Source: Picocystis sp. L7 (lineage: Eukaryota; Chlorophyta; Picocystophyceae; Picocystales; Picocystaceae). From it: 64,000 nt of DNA. The notes under the pieces were generated by a model. The model saw nothing but the letters and a program-made list of their open reading frames with translations, was not told the DNA's origin and made no database searches. Location of the stretch: contig QXJR01000024.1 of NCBI GenBank assembly GCA_020975725.1, forward strand, positions 62,001-126,000, in the 5' to 3' direction. Both the position numbers and the translations under genes were made by a program. This document shows, one piece after another, positions 51,400 to 61,093 of the stretch; positions within the stretch are counted from its first letter, which is position 1; the number at the start of each line of letters is the position of its first letter.

Positions 51400-52792
51400 A
51401 TGTATCTATTCCATGCAGAGATATACTTTGTACAGAAAACGGAAGCACAGACCACATTGCACAAGCAAAGCTAAAGAGGCGTGCGGTACATCTGTGCTGG
51501 CCGCTCCATATGCTATCGGCATAAGACGCACTTCATTCATAGTAGTTGATTGCTCTATCAGCTAAAATTTCACGCCACCTTTCGAAGGCCTCTACAATAG
51601 ATCCAGCTGAGGTGGACTGCCAGTCTTCAAACAATGGCTGGCCTCTAGCACGAGAAACTTGACTGGAGGCTCATTCACAAGCAAGCTGAACATCAAACGC
51701 ATAAAATGTTGGTGAAACTTTACATTTGCCCTTCTTTTGCACTAGAGAAACCGATACTTGAACTTCTGGTGACGCAACTGCTAGTTATTGATGGGAATGG
51801 AACAGCTATTTACCGCGTCACCTGAGCGTCACGGTGGTACTTCGTTGATGAGCTTCAGGTTGTTGCAGGTACATATCAAACTGGTCAGAGGGAGATGTGT
51901 AGAACATGCTCGCAGGTTGCATGGACTGCAAAGGCTTCTGCACATGTATTGAAGGATATGCCACCAATTCTTTTTCCTGGGGTTACATCATGCCTATAAT
52001 GAAGTTTTGCTGTACAGCAACAGCACTGCGAGGAGGCAAAGTGCATGTATAGAGATTAGTTGTCAGGGCAACAGAACACCTGTTCAACACTCACTCGGAC
52101 TATCAACTTGTGTGATTATTTTTGGGTGGCAGTGTCTGTCCTGCATGATAAAACTGTAAGCCTACGGTTGAGAGTGCTTGTTCAGTGTTGTGTTGGTTCG
52201 TGAATTTGACTCCACAAAGCGCAAAGTGCTGCATCCGACACCATACATCAAGGGACCGACTTGCTTCCTTTTGTGCTGTGCATAGCATTTGCGTCAAAAG
52301 CAGAAGGGACAAGCATTGAAACAACCGACCAAAGGTTCGTCATTGTGGTTTGCACTTTGCGTTCACAACTGTCACCTTTGAATCTAGCTCTGACGATCAA
52401 GAACCCTGGCAAATGTGGTTACCATGGAGACAAATTGCTTCTGTGCATGCTTTGAAGCCTTCCACTGTCTGTTGCAGAATCCTCCCATCCATTAGATGTG
52501 ATTAAAGCTTGTACATGCACAATCAACAGAATATGATTGATCCCAGCTCTGGCAGACGGCTTTTGTTCCTAGCCCGTATTCACACTCCTATGAATGCAGG
52601 AACACCAACCAGTTGCATGGGGCTTGATTAGCGCACCTTTGGGAAACCTGCATAGTTTGAAGAGTTATGTTGGACAAATGCTTTCTTTGTGGTGTTTGCT
52701 TGCATGATATGCATCTTCGTAGTGAGCAGACTTCTCTTGCGTTCAAACATCCATACAGAACATTCCAATGGAGAAATGGTTTCAACCATGGT
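51400..52792. other. Long AT-rich 3' region
   Basis: This 1.4-kb stretch lies between two convergent stop codons (TFIIB-like gene and the small minus-strand gene). It has frequent stop codons in all frames. No gene, RNA or repeat was recognised. Confidence 0.45.
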
Positions 52793-53152
52793 TTATATGG
52801 TCGGTCTTTGGCACGGATTCAAGCTTCCCTTCTCATTTCTGCTGTCAACGCGAGGGAACGTTGCGGCAGTCCAGAGCACACTGTTTGGGCACTTGGACCT
52901 ACCCTTGATGGGCGTGCTTTCTTTTGCCATGAGAAGACCATCTCTTGAAGATGAACGCTGTGATGTGGCATGCAACCTCGGCTTTCGGATCGAGAGACCA
53001 GCTACGATTGGGTTGTTGGCTCGGTCCCGCAGGAGCCCAATCGATTCACGTTCGGATGTCTCACCGCCTCCAGCGCTTTGAATAAAGAGTGTGCGTGTTC
53101 CTGGATCCTTCCGCTCCATCCCCTTCCAAGGATAGGACTTGGTTGTTTGCAT
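52793..53152 (-). CDS. Hypothetical protein, 119 residues
   Basis: The frame starts MQTTKSYPWKGMERKDPG and ends NPCQRPTI. It is polar, serine- and arginine-rich, with a hydrophobic patch NNPIVAGLSIRK, and has no recognisable domain. Support comes from position: its start faces the GC-rich, CCCTTTCGA-bearing region that also serves the fibronectin-type gene, and its stop faces an AT-rich 3' region. It may have an additional 5' exon. Confidence 0.4.
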   Translation of the reverse strand: MQTTKSYPWKGMERKDPGTRTLFIQSAGGGETSERESIGLLRDRANNPIVAGLSIRKPRLHATSQRSSSRDGLLMAKESTPIKGRSKCPNSVLWTAATFPRVDSRNEKGSLNPCQRPTI

Positions 53153-53825
53153 TTCCTCATGACGGTCGTTTGTTGTGTGATGGGATGAGACACCAGTTCA
53201 CATCTCTTGTGCAGGATCTTGTGCAACCCGAAGGGTGGGTAGTTATGCGACAGGGTCGGCTGCAGCCTACGGGGCGTCCTTCCAGATCCTCAGGGACCGT
53301 CCGATGCGATGCGTTGGATCTCCCCGGGGCGATCCAACGGCGGCCATGGGTCCGTCTTCTCGGTCCTCTGGGCGGGCACCCGTCCTCTGCGGCACGTGCC
53401 TCCCCATCCACGTGGCAGAGGAACCCGCCCCCGGGCGACCGGGCTGTAGCGCTCGTTCCCCGCCGAGGACCCACCCGGGAAGGGCTACGGCCTCCTCCCC
53501 TCCTCCCCACCCGGTCCAGACCCGTCCATCCGTTCCCTTTCGAACCCGAACGGGTCCCCTTTCGTCGACCTTCTTCGACCGGGGTCGACCCCCTTCGACC
53601 CGCCGTTTCGATGGGTTGGGTGGCCAGATTGCAGTGCTCTTCGTTTCAGAAACGTGCAGAGCGCGCCATCGAGGCGCCTCTTTCCTCCACCGCGTGCATC
53701 GCATCGAACTGGAAAGACGCGACCTGGAAGACTCCCTTCCGTGGTGGAATACGATCAGGGAACCACACATGGGAAAGCAAAGATTAAGACCTCCTGGATC
53801 TGGGTCCGAGAGAAGGAGTCGAAAC
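53153..53825. promoter_or_regulatory. GC-rich divergent promoter region
   Basis: The stretch contains CCCTTTCGAACCCG and CCCTTTCGTCGACC near 53537 and 53563, oriented towards the large secreted gene. The plus frame is open from 53235, but residues before the signal peptide at 53826 are low-complexity and not credible. Confidence 0.45.
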
Positions 53826-56800
53826 ATGGGACCAAGGAATCCGTGGTGGAAGGTGGGAGGATGGTTGATGCTCGCCTGGTTGGTGAGTCTGGACGTGTCC
53901 TGGGCGAAAGACGTCGATCTGAAGAATCCACGTAGATACTTCGACAGGAAGATGGAGTTTGAACCGGCACCAGGACCAGAGTACGCACCCTCCCGTGAAG
54001 ACGAAAGCCCTGCTCACGTAATGCCACCACCCACATCCGGGCAGGTGAGCGATCCACCGACCTTCTCTGACTACACACCTGTACGACAAGATGGACCCAC
54101 CTATCCTCCTACTTGGGAACAAGACAACCCGTCCGCTGGAGGACCGTCCTCTTGGACCCCATGGGGACCAGAAACCAACACATCGCCAACCCCAGGAGAG
54201 GACACGCCGTTCTTGGCCCCACCAAGAACTGCTTCGCCACCTGAACTGGTGTTTGAAGCGCTTCAATCGGCACCAGCTCCAGAACCAGCCGCCGATCCAC
54301 CCGGGGAAGAACCTGTAGTGCCGACAGAACCTCCACAGGCTGTTCCAACACCACCACCTACCGTGGAACCTCCACAGGAAGTGCCAACACCACCCCCTAC
54401 CGTGGAACCTCCACAGGAAGTGCCAACACCACCCCCTGCCGTGGAGCCTCCACAAGAAGTGCCCGCGCCAGCACCCACCGTGGAACCTCCACAAGAAGTG
54501 CCCGTGCCAGCACCCACCGTGGAACCTCCACAAGAAGTGCCTGCGCCAGCACCCACCGTGGAACCTCCACAGCAAGTGCCCGTGCCAGCACCCACCGTGG
54601 AACCTCCACAGCAAGTGCCCGTGCCAGCACCCACCGTGGAACCTCCACAGCAAGTGCCCGTGCCAGCACCCACCGTGGAACCTCCACAAGAAGTGCCTGC
54701 GCCAGCACCCACAGTGGAACCTCCACAAGAAGTGCCTGTACCAGAGCCAAGCTTGCAACCGCCTCGAGCAGTGCCAGAGCCAGAACCATCCATGGATCCA
54801 CCAGAGCAGGTGCCTGCACCGGAACCAGCTATGGAGCCCGAAGCTGCGCCAGAACCATCCGTGGATCCACCAGAGCAGGTGCCTGCACCGGAACCATCCG
54901 TGGATCCACCAGAGCAGGTGCCTGCACCGGAACCAGCTATGGAGCCCGAAGCTGCGCCAGAACCATCCGTGGATCCACCAGAGCAGGTGCCTGCACCGGA
55001 ACCATCCGTGGATCCACCAGAGCAGGTGCCTGCACCGGAACCAGCTATGGAGCCCGAAGCTGCGCCAGAACCATCCGTGGATCCACCAGAGCAGGCGCCT
55101 GCACCGGAACCAGCTATGGAGCCTGAAGCTGCGCCAGAACCATCCGTGGATCCACCAGAGCAGGTGCCTGCACCGGAACCAGCCTTGGAGCCAGAGTTTC
55201 CTCCTCTTGATCCTGGCCCGATCATCGACATACCGCCTATCCCACAGCCTCCTCCTCCCCCTCCCCCTCCTCCCCCTCCTCCACCTCCTCCGCCTGTCAT
55301 TGAACCACCACTGCCAGATCCAGAACCTGAAGGAGAAGACCCTGCTCAACCGCAAAATGTTGAAGCAAATGTAGGTGACGAGTTTGTCGAGCTGTCTTGG
55401 GAGCAACCCGGACTCGATGAGATGCAAACCAGACAAGCAAACCCACCGGGTGTAGATTCACAGTTTCAATCAGCAACATGGCTGCCTTCGGCACAGCTTG
55501 AGATTATGAATGATGGTGTGGACGAAGTTTCGCAGTTTGAGGTTGAGGGAACATCAGAGGGCAGTATCGTGTTTCGCCAATATTTCTCTTATTCAGAGAT
55601 AACAATATTGGGTGGAGGGCGCTTTTCGTGCACCATCACAGGTCTGAAAAACAGCTTGATCTACTTCTTCACAGTGAGGGCGGTGACAGTGACATATCAT
55701 GTGAGCCCGCCATCTCCCCCGATTCGGTGTGTGCCTATACCCATCCACAAACCCCCTCCTGTGCCTCCAGCCCCACCTGTGCCTGTGCCACCCAGCCCCC
55801 CCCCACCACCACCTGGTCCCCCGCCCCCGCCACCTGCTCCAACGGTACCATCGCCACCACGGAATGTCAAGAGCTTTCCAGGTGACAGGGTGATCTTCTT
55901 GACATGGGACGTTCCAAGCAGCGACGGTGGACAACCCATCACGGGATACAGAGTGGAGTATCTGAATACACAAAGCAAGCAATGGAACGCCCTAACTACA
56001 AACAACTTGCGGGCGACCATAACTGGTCTGAGGAATGGGGTGATGTACTTCTTGAGTGTTCGAGCTCGCAACAGTGTTGGATTGAGCGATCAGTCACAGC
56101 CCATTGCTGTAGTGCCTCGAGCAAAACCAAGGCCACCCCCTCCTACACCTCCTGCTCCTCCTCCTCCTCGGCCCCCAATCATACCCAGGCTGCCCTTGGC
56201 ACCCTATTTCCTGGATGGTTCGCCCAAAGGTGATGCTCTCATTGAGCTTTTTTGGGGTGCAGCCTTTCCGAACGGATGCCCAATCTCCTCCTACTTTCTG
56301 TATGCCACGCAACTGCCAAATGGGCCCACACAGCGAGCCAGGATTACCAACTTTGATCGGGATGCCCAAATCTTGTACTTCACTTTTCCAGGAGTGCCCG
56401 GTTTGACGTATGCTTTCCAAGCATCTGCTGTCAACTGTATCGGAGAGGGTCCGAAGTCTCCCATCAAGAGGATTCGAGCGTTGGGCCTGTGCCGGCCGCT
56501 TCAGCTGGAAGGGAAACCAGGCGACAAGCAAGTGACACTGAAGTGGGAACCTCCTCAGTGCTATGGCCAGAGTGTCTGGTACATAACTGTGTATGAGTAC
56601 TACTGGTACTTTTTCTTTTGGGTGGTCCGCACACGCTACATTGGAGGATGGGAGAGGAATACTACAATCACGAACCTCCAAAACCACAAGACTTACTACT
56701 TCAAGGCCTCTGCAACGACGTCACTGGGTACAGGCTACCTTTCAAACACATTGAAGCTAGAGCCAGCACCTCCTCCGCCACCACCGGCATACCGAGGCAT

Positions 56801-57104
56801 TTGTGCGGTCATTCCTCCTCCTCCTCCATGCGTTCCAGACGCTGATCTGAATGAGGAAGCATGCAAGAACCTCATCTCTCAGTTGGGAGACCAGGTGTGC
56901 GAAGCGCAAGGTACCGTGGGCGACTTCATGAGGAGTAGTTGCAGGACAACCTGCAAGATATGCCCAGAGCCGCCACCACCTCCGCCTGGCGGAGCCAATC
57001 AAAATGCAACCTGGGCACCACCTGGATCGTGCACGAAGAGGGGCGACGGTTGTGACTATGATAAAGAATGCTGCAAGGGAAACTTTTGCGAGATATCAGG
57101 CTGA
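53826..57104 (+). CDS. Secreted proline-rich protein with fibronectin III and ShKT domains
   Basis: The protein has 1092 residues. Residues 1-26 are a signal peptide (WLMLAWLVSLDVSWAKD). Residues about 165-455 are proline/glutamate repeats of two kinds: ten or so of the form VPxPxPTVEPPQE, then a longer unit built from EPSVDPPEQVPAPEP and AMEPEAAP. A polyproline run follows near residue 478. Four fibronectin III-like domains follow, near residues 509-640, 672-760, 790-885 and 890-975, separated by proline spacers. Residues about 1003-1047 form a ShKT-type six-cysteine domain, and the end (RGDGCDYDKECCKGNFC) looks like a small knottin. It resembles extensin-like wall or matrix proteins. Single exon. 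Confidence 0.85.
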   Translation: MGPRNPWWKVGGWLMLAWLVSLDVSWAKDVDLKNPRRYFDRKMEFEPAPGPEYAPSREDESPAHVMPPPTSGQVSDPPTFSDYTPVRQDGPTYPPTWEQDNPSAGGPSSWTPWGPETNTSPTPGEDTPFLAPPRTASPPELVFEALQSAPAPEPAADPPGEEPVVPTEPPQAVPTPPPTVEPPQEVPTPPPTVEPPQEVPTPPPAVEPPQEVPAPAPTVEPPQEVPVPAPTVEPPQEVPAPAPTVEPPQQVPVPAPTVEPPQQVPVPAPTVEPPQQVPVPAPTVEPPQEVPAPAPTVEPPQEVPVPEPSLQPPRAVPEPEPSMDPPEQVPAPEPAMEPEAAPEPSVDPPEQVPAPEPSVDPPEQVPAPEPAMEPEAAPEPSVDPPEQVPAPEPSVDPPEQVPAPEPAMEPEAAPEPSVDPPEQAPAPEPAMEPEAAPEPSVDPPEQVPAPEPALEPEFPPLDPGPIIDIPPIPQPPPPPPPPPPPPPPPPVIEPPLPDPEPEGEDPAQPQNVEANVGDEFVELSWEQPGLDEMQTRQANPPGVDSQFQSATWLPSAQLEIMNDGVDEVSQFEVEGTSEGSIVFRQYFSYSEITILGGGRFSCTITGLKNSLIYFFTVRAVTVTYHVSPPSPPIRCVPIPIHKPPPVPPAPPVPVPPSPPPPPPGPPPPPPAPTVPSPPRNVKSFPGDRVIFLTWDVPSSDGGQPITGYRVEYLNTQSKQWNALTTNNLRATITGLRNGVMYFLSVRARNSVGLSDQSQPIAVVPRAKPRPPPPTPPAPPPPRPPIIPRLPLAPYFLDGSPKGDALIELFWGAAFPNGCPISSYFLYATQLPNGPTQRARITNFDRDAQILYFTFPGVPGLTYAFQASAVNCIGEGPKSPIKRIRALGLCRPLQLEGKPGDKQVTLKWEPPQCYGQSVWYITVYEYYWYFFFWVVRTRYIGGWERNTTITNLQNHKTYYFKASATTSLGTGYLSNTLKLEPAPPPPPPAYRGICAVIPPPPPCVPDADLNEEACKNLISQLGDQVCEAQGTVGDFMRSSCRTTCKICPEPPPPPPGGANQNATWAPPGSCTKRGDGCDYDKECCKGNFCEISG
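54330..55190 (+). repeat. Coding tandem repeats (Pro/Glu)
   Basis: Near-identical 45-base units encode VEPPQEVPxPAPT-type repeats, followed by larger units of about 120 bases that encode SVDPPEQVPAPEP and AMEPEAAPEP blocks. High identity at the DNA level suggests recent expansion or homogenisation. Copy number is likely to vary between strains. Confidence 0.8.
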
Positions 57105-57612
57105 AATATGCAATGAATCATGTCATTGCAGTTTCACACTGCGAATCTGCTGGTAGCGGATCTGTCTAGATTGCATGGAGCAATGCCCAAGGACACGCCA
57201 CATGTGAAAGCGCCAATTCCCAGCTTTCGGCAATTGCGGTTGATGTGCCAGGTCAACACCTGCAGGGTTTGGAATGAATCGTGCATGCTTGTTTACCCTC
57301 CCTGTCTGATCCTTGTCCCTTCACCCGACTGCACGATCCGCTGCTGTATTGCAATGCTTATCATACACCATCCTCCATCCATTCTTCCCAACGTCATCTG
57401 TGGCATTGTTTGGCATGCACCCCCAACCTTCTGGTTGTTTTTGCTGCTCATCGTGGCCCATGGTTCTTGGAAGGTCCTCGCACCTCACGTTGGCTTTAGG
57501 AAGCTACGCTGGGCATGCAGTGGTGCACGAAATGCAGGGCCTGGAATTCGTGGTTGATGTTGTGAATCGTCTGACTATTTTCTTCTAGCACGCCTTGATC
57601 TGTGCGTGGACA
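57105..57612. other. Convergent 3' region
   Basis: The stretch lies between the stop codons of the fibronectin-type gene and the lysine-rich gene. Nothing else is visible. Confidence 0.45.
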
Positions 57613-58065
57613 TCACGTGCATCCTTCGGCTGGTGTATCTTTATCACCACCCCCATCCTTACCTTTGTTTTTGTTCTTCTTGCGCTTCTTTGCAGGGTTC
57701 ATTCTGTTGTTGTTTTTCTGTTGTTGGGCGGATGTTCCTGTGCCTGTCTTTTGGTTTGGTTTCCACTTCCTTGGGTTGTTCGTCTTGTTTTGTCTCTCTC
57801 GATTCCTTCTCTTGGCCCTCCTGGACCTACCGTTTCCTTCCACCTTGGCTTCGTCCTTCTTGCCACGCTTCCATTGCACGGCACGCAGGTACGCCTGCAT
57901 CAGGGCTTCCTCGGCCATGCACCTCGGCTTCGTCTTTCGTTCCATCGCGTCTCGCGTGTGCGCTTCCAATCCCGCCAGGTGCTGGATCGCGAGTCCGTGC
58001 ACCGTCCTCTCTTCCCACGTGGCGCCTGGTCCCGTGGCCACGCGTCTCTTCCGCCTCCCTTCCAT
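57613..58065 (-). CDS. Lysine-rich hypothetical protein, possibly nucleolar
   Basis: The protein has 150 residues from the ATG at 58065 (MEGRRKRRVATGPGATWEER). Residues about 25-70 form an ordered, mixed helical part (HGLAIQHLAGLEAHTRDAME, then MAEEALMQAYLRAVQWK). The second half is a long basic tail with RRAKRRNRERQNK and KKRKKNKNKGK, typical of nuclear or nucleolar proteins. I do not recognise the family. The frame is open upstream to 58224, but those residues look non-coding. Confidence 0.55.
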   Translation of the reverse strand: MEGRRKRRVATGPGATWEERTVHGLAIQHLAGLEAHTRDAMERKTKPRCMAEEALMQAYLRAVQWKRGKKDEAKVEGNGRSRRAKRRNRERQNKTNNPRKWKPNQKTGTGTSAQQQKNNNRMNPAKKRKKNKNKGKDGGGDKDTPAEGCT

Positions 58066-59240
58066 GGGATGGCGAGGTCGAAGCCAGGGAGGCGCGCGCG
58101 ACGGGAAAGCGACGGAATGAAGACGGCATGGACACGCCATGGCCAGAAAAGACCGTAAAGACAGCCCGTCCTTTCGGTCCATGGATGGAAGGAAGGTGGG
58201 CCGATGACCCCACAACCAACCCACAACCCGCCATCCAGGTGGACGAGGGTGAACGAATCGGACTTGGCATTGGTGTTGTGGGAAGAGACGGACGGATCAT
58301 GCGCACCAGCAGTTCACCAACCCACAGGAGCCTTCCCAAGGCGACAACGGGGGAGTCACCGCACCGAGTTCCCATTGCGAGTGCGTGTGTTCCGACGGTT
58401 TTCGTTGCCGTGCTCTTCCGATCCCTCGTGGGCCCACGGGTCCAACACCGTAGCAAGCGTCCACCCTAAACCTCTCCCACTCCCTTCAGGCCCTCCACTG
58501 GATCACATCCACCAGGGCGAGGCGTTGCCAACTTCCCGTGCACTTCGTGCTACCTACCTCCACCCTTTCGCAGAGGGAGGACTCAGTCCCTTGGATCCTT
58601 CCCATACTCGAAATCTTCCTTTGGGGTGGGTGTATACTTTCCAAACTAGGATGAACCGAGTGAACCACGTTGCTTGTCTTGGGTTGTAGCCAGTGGACGA
58701 ATAGGAGGAGACCAAGCAAAGGGAGGGACTCCACGAGAGAGGATTGGGACGGAATGCGTGCATCCTGGCGGACGATACAGAGGGAGCACAACCAAGCATG
58801 ATGAATAGGAGGTTTGGCACAAGGAGTGGAGGGAGAGCAACAGGTACCGGCGCTGGGAAGAGTGGTAAAGGGGTGTGCATGGGAAAGGGGAGCATTGGAC
58901 GGGTGATTGGTTGGGGCTGTCCTTTCACCCTCCTCCTCCCCCTTTTTCCATCTCTTGGCCCATGTGGACCGCCTTGGGCTGCACCCTGACGTGCTGGATC
59001 CCCGTGCACGGTTCCAAGACGTGAAGGTGTCGGAGGGAAGCGCGCCGGACAGCAAGCCAACGAGAAATGAAAACCAAAGCAACAAACCCAAGGAGCCATC
59101 CCAGGGAACCAACTCGACCAACCCAAGGGACAAACCAACTCGACCAACCCAAGGGATTGACCCAAGGGATTGACCCAAGGGAAAGGGAAGGTGTTGGGTC
59201 ATTTTCATCGTATCGGTGGTGTCCATTGGCAGGTGGTGAC
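58066..59240. other. Divergent region before the thioesterase gene
   Basis: Open frames cross this region on both strands (for example 58204-58689, +), but none is recognisable. It ends with a small minisatellite at 59108-59182. It probably carries the promoters of the lysine-rich gene and of the thioesterase. Confidence 0.35.
59108..59182 (+). repeat. Short tandem repeats with CCCAAGGGA
   Basis: A 23-base unit ending CCAACCCAAGGGA occurs at 59108-59130 and 59134-59156, followed by two 13-base units TTGACCCAAGGGA at 59157-59169 and 59170-59182. They lie 59 to 133 bases before the thioesterase start codon. Confidence 0.7.
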
Positions 59241-60734
59241 ATGGCCAGATGCCGACACCACGTGCGTTGGTGGATGATGGCGATGGTTTCGATGGCTTGG
59301 ATGGCCATGAACGGAACAGGAACGGGAAGAGGAGGCGTACTCGGTGCACCTTTGGCATGGAAGGAGGAGAAGGAGCCGTCACGTGAGAGGTGGAACGGCC
59401 ACGTTGTGGAAGGGAAGGTGCAACAAACACATCCACAGAGCGAACCAAAAGGATCCACACGAACCGCACAAATGGAAGAAATGGCATCCATGCACACGAG
59501 ACCAGGATTCGAACAGTCCAAACCACACCCTGGCAACGAACAAGCGCGCCAAACGGACGGAGGGAAGGTCCCAGAGACAACGAGAATGGAACCAGGACTG
59601 CCCGTATTGCTGTGGCATGGGATGGGAGACACCTGCTGCAATCCTCACGGTGCCTATGGATTGGCCAAAGACATCGCCAAGGTCACACGTGCGCCCGTGA
59701 GATCCGTGATGCTGGGAAACGATCCAGAACAAGACAAAAACCAAGGGTTCTTCGGCAACGTGGTGCAGCAGGTGAAGGCGGTCTGCGATGCCATCGCCAA
59801 GGATCCCGTCCTGCAAGGAAAGCATGGATTCCACGCCGTGGGATTCTCCCAAGGCGGACAGTTCCTGCGCTACCTCGTGGAAACCTGCTCCCATGCATGT
59901 GTGCGCACCCTGGTGACCCTGGGCGGACAGCACGGGGGTGTCTCTGCCCCACCCGGATGCGCCTTCCTGGAACAGGAAACCGTCCAGGACACAAGCAAAC
60001 CAGCAACGCCGATACTGGAGGGAGAATCCCACAGGCTGTGTCAATGGGCGGACAACATGATCCGATATGGGGCCTACCTGCCCTGGGTAAGGGATCACGT
60101 GGTGCAGGCGCAATACTTCCGTGATCCCCAAAGGCTGGAAGACTATCTGGAGAAGAACATATTCCTGCCGGATGCCAACAACGAAAAGGAGGAGAAAAAC
60201 CCGACCTACGCCGAACGGATGAAAGCGCTGGAACGTTTCGTCATGGTGCGCTTTATGAACGACACCACTGTGGTGCCCAGAGATTCCAGCTGGTTCGCGG
60301 AAGAAATGCCCGACGGTAAGGTGGTGCCTTATTCCAAGACCCAGGCCTACGCGGAAGACTGGATCGGATTGCGCACTCTGGACGAAAGCAGCAGGTTGAC
60401 GTACGCAGAGGTGGAAGGAAAGCACCTGCAATTTAGTCGGGAATGGTTCGTCGAACAGATCGTGGAGAAGTACTTGGCCCCCACCAACAAGACCCAAGAA
60501 GGGTCAGGCTTTTTCCAAGCAGCTCCTGCGTTTACAAAGCAAGGGCTGACCCCCAAAGCCACTGGAACGTCGGCAGAGCTCGACCTCCAAGCACTGCCTG
60601 TTCCCTTGCCCAAGGACGGACCCGAAAGGGGTCCACAAGCCTTCAAGGGAGGCAAGGGATACGTCAAGGATCCCATGCGTCCCCAGGGTCCAGGAGATCC
60701 CACCGATAGCCTTGCACAAGCTGCTGCATGGTGA
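59241..60734 (+). CDS. PPT1: Palmitoyl-protein thioesterase (PPT1 family)
   Basis: PPT1 removes fatty acyl groups from S-acylated proteins in lysosomes or vacuoles. The protein has 497 residues. A methionine-rich hydrophobic leader (VRWWMMAMVSMAWMAM) acts as signal peptide, then a polar linker of about 90 residues precedes the hydrolase. The fold starts PVLLWHGMGDTCCNP, the nucleophile is Ser203 in AVGFSQGGQ, Asp341 lies in MNDTTVVPRDSSWF and His395 in VEGKHLQFSREWF. About 80 residues of proline/glycine-rich sequence follow the usual C-terminus. The stop codon lies within GGTGAG, which could be a splice donor, so the tail may differ in the mature mRNA. The catalytic part is complete. Confidence 0.88.
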   Translation: MARCRHHVRWWMMAMVSMAWMAMNGTGTGRGGVLGAPLAWKEEKEPSRERWNGHVVEGKVQQTHPQSEPKGSTRTAQMEEMASMHTRPGFEQSKPHPGNEQARQTDGGKVPETTRMEPGLPVLLWHGMGDTCCNPHGAYGLAKDIAKVTRAPVRSVMLGNDPEQDKNQGFFGNVVQQVKAVCDAIAKDPVLQGKHGFHAVGFSQGGQFLRYLVETCSHACVRTLVTLGGQHGGVSAPPGCAFLEQETVQDTSKPATPILEGESHRLCQWADNMIRYGAYLPWVRDHVVQAQYFRDPQRLEDYLEKNIFLPDANNEKEEKNPTYAERMKALERFVMVRFMNDTTVVPRDSSWFAEEMPDGKVVPYSKTQAYAEDWIGLRTLDESSRLTYAEVEGKHLQFSREWFVEQIVEKYLAPTNKTQEGSGFFQAAPAFTKQGLTPKATGTSAELDLQALPVPLPKDGPERGPQAFKGGKGYVKDPMRPQGPGDPTDSLAQAAAW

Positions 60735-61093
60735 GAGGGTGAGGGCCGATGCGGACGCGCTCGTGTATTCCTCCTGCTGGTCCGATGCCAATACGACGCT
60801 TGCTGTGCTAGGTTCCAAATCTGTATTCATGATACGGTTTAAGAGGGAGGCTCCCAAGGTGCCAAGGCTCATGCCAGCTGGTGACCGTTCGTCCTTGTCA
60901 TGCTCTTCCCCCCAGGTGCCTTGTTGGTTGCGGGATCGTGTGCCCATCGACCACGATCAGTGGGTTCAATCCAAGGGTGGCAGTGCATCGACGAGCTTGT
61001 CCCATGGTGCCTCCCGAATTTTGGGCGACCCCAGCCAAGCTTCTTGGTAGGTGAATGTACATTGTGAATGACTTGTAAAATAGACGATCCTCC
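60735..61093. other. Convergent region between thioesterase and DUF1365 gene
   Basis: A plus frame from 60712 to 61050 reads as plausible protein (VYSSCWSDANTTLAVLG), and the thioesterase stop overlaps a possible donor, but I found no acceptor that joins them cleanly. TTGTAA near 61073 could mark a 3' end. Confidence 0.3.

Noticed and set aside
53784-55436. Minus-strand 550-residue frame rich in W, R and H
   Set aside because: It is the shadow of the Pro/Glu coding repeats of the fibronectin-type gene.
57613-58469. Plus-strand frames of 187, 172 and 287 residues
   Set aside because: They lie opposite the lysine-rich minus-strand gene, whose basic tail gives hydrophobic or cysteine-rich readings on the other strand.
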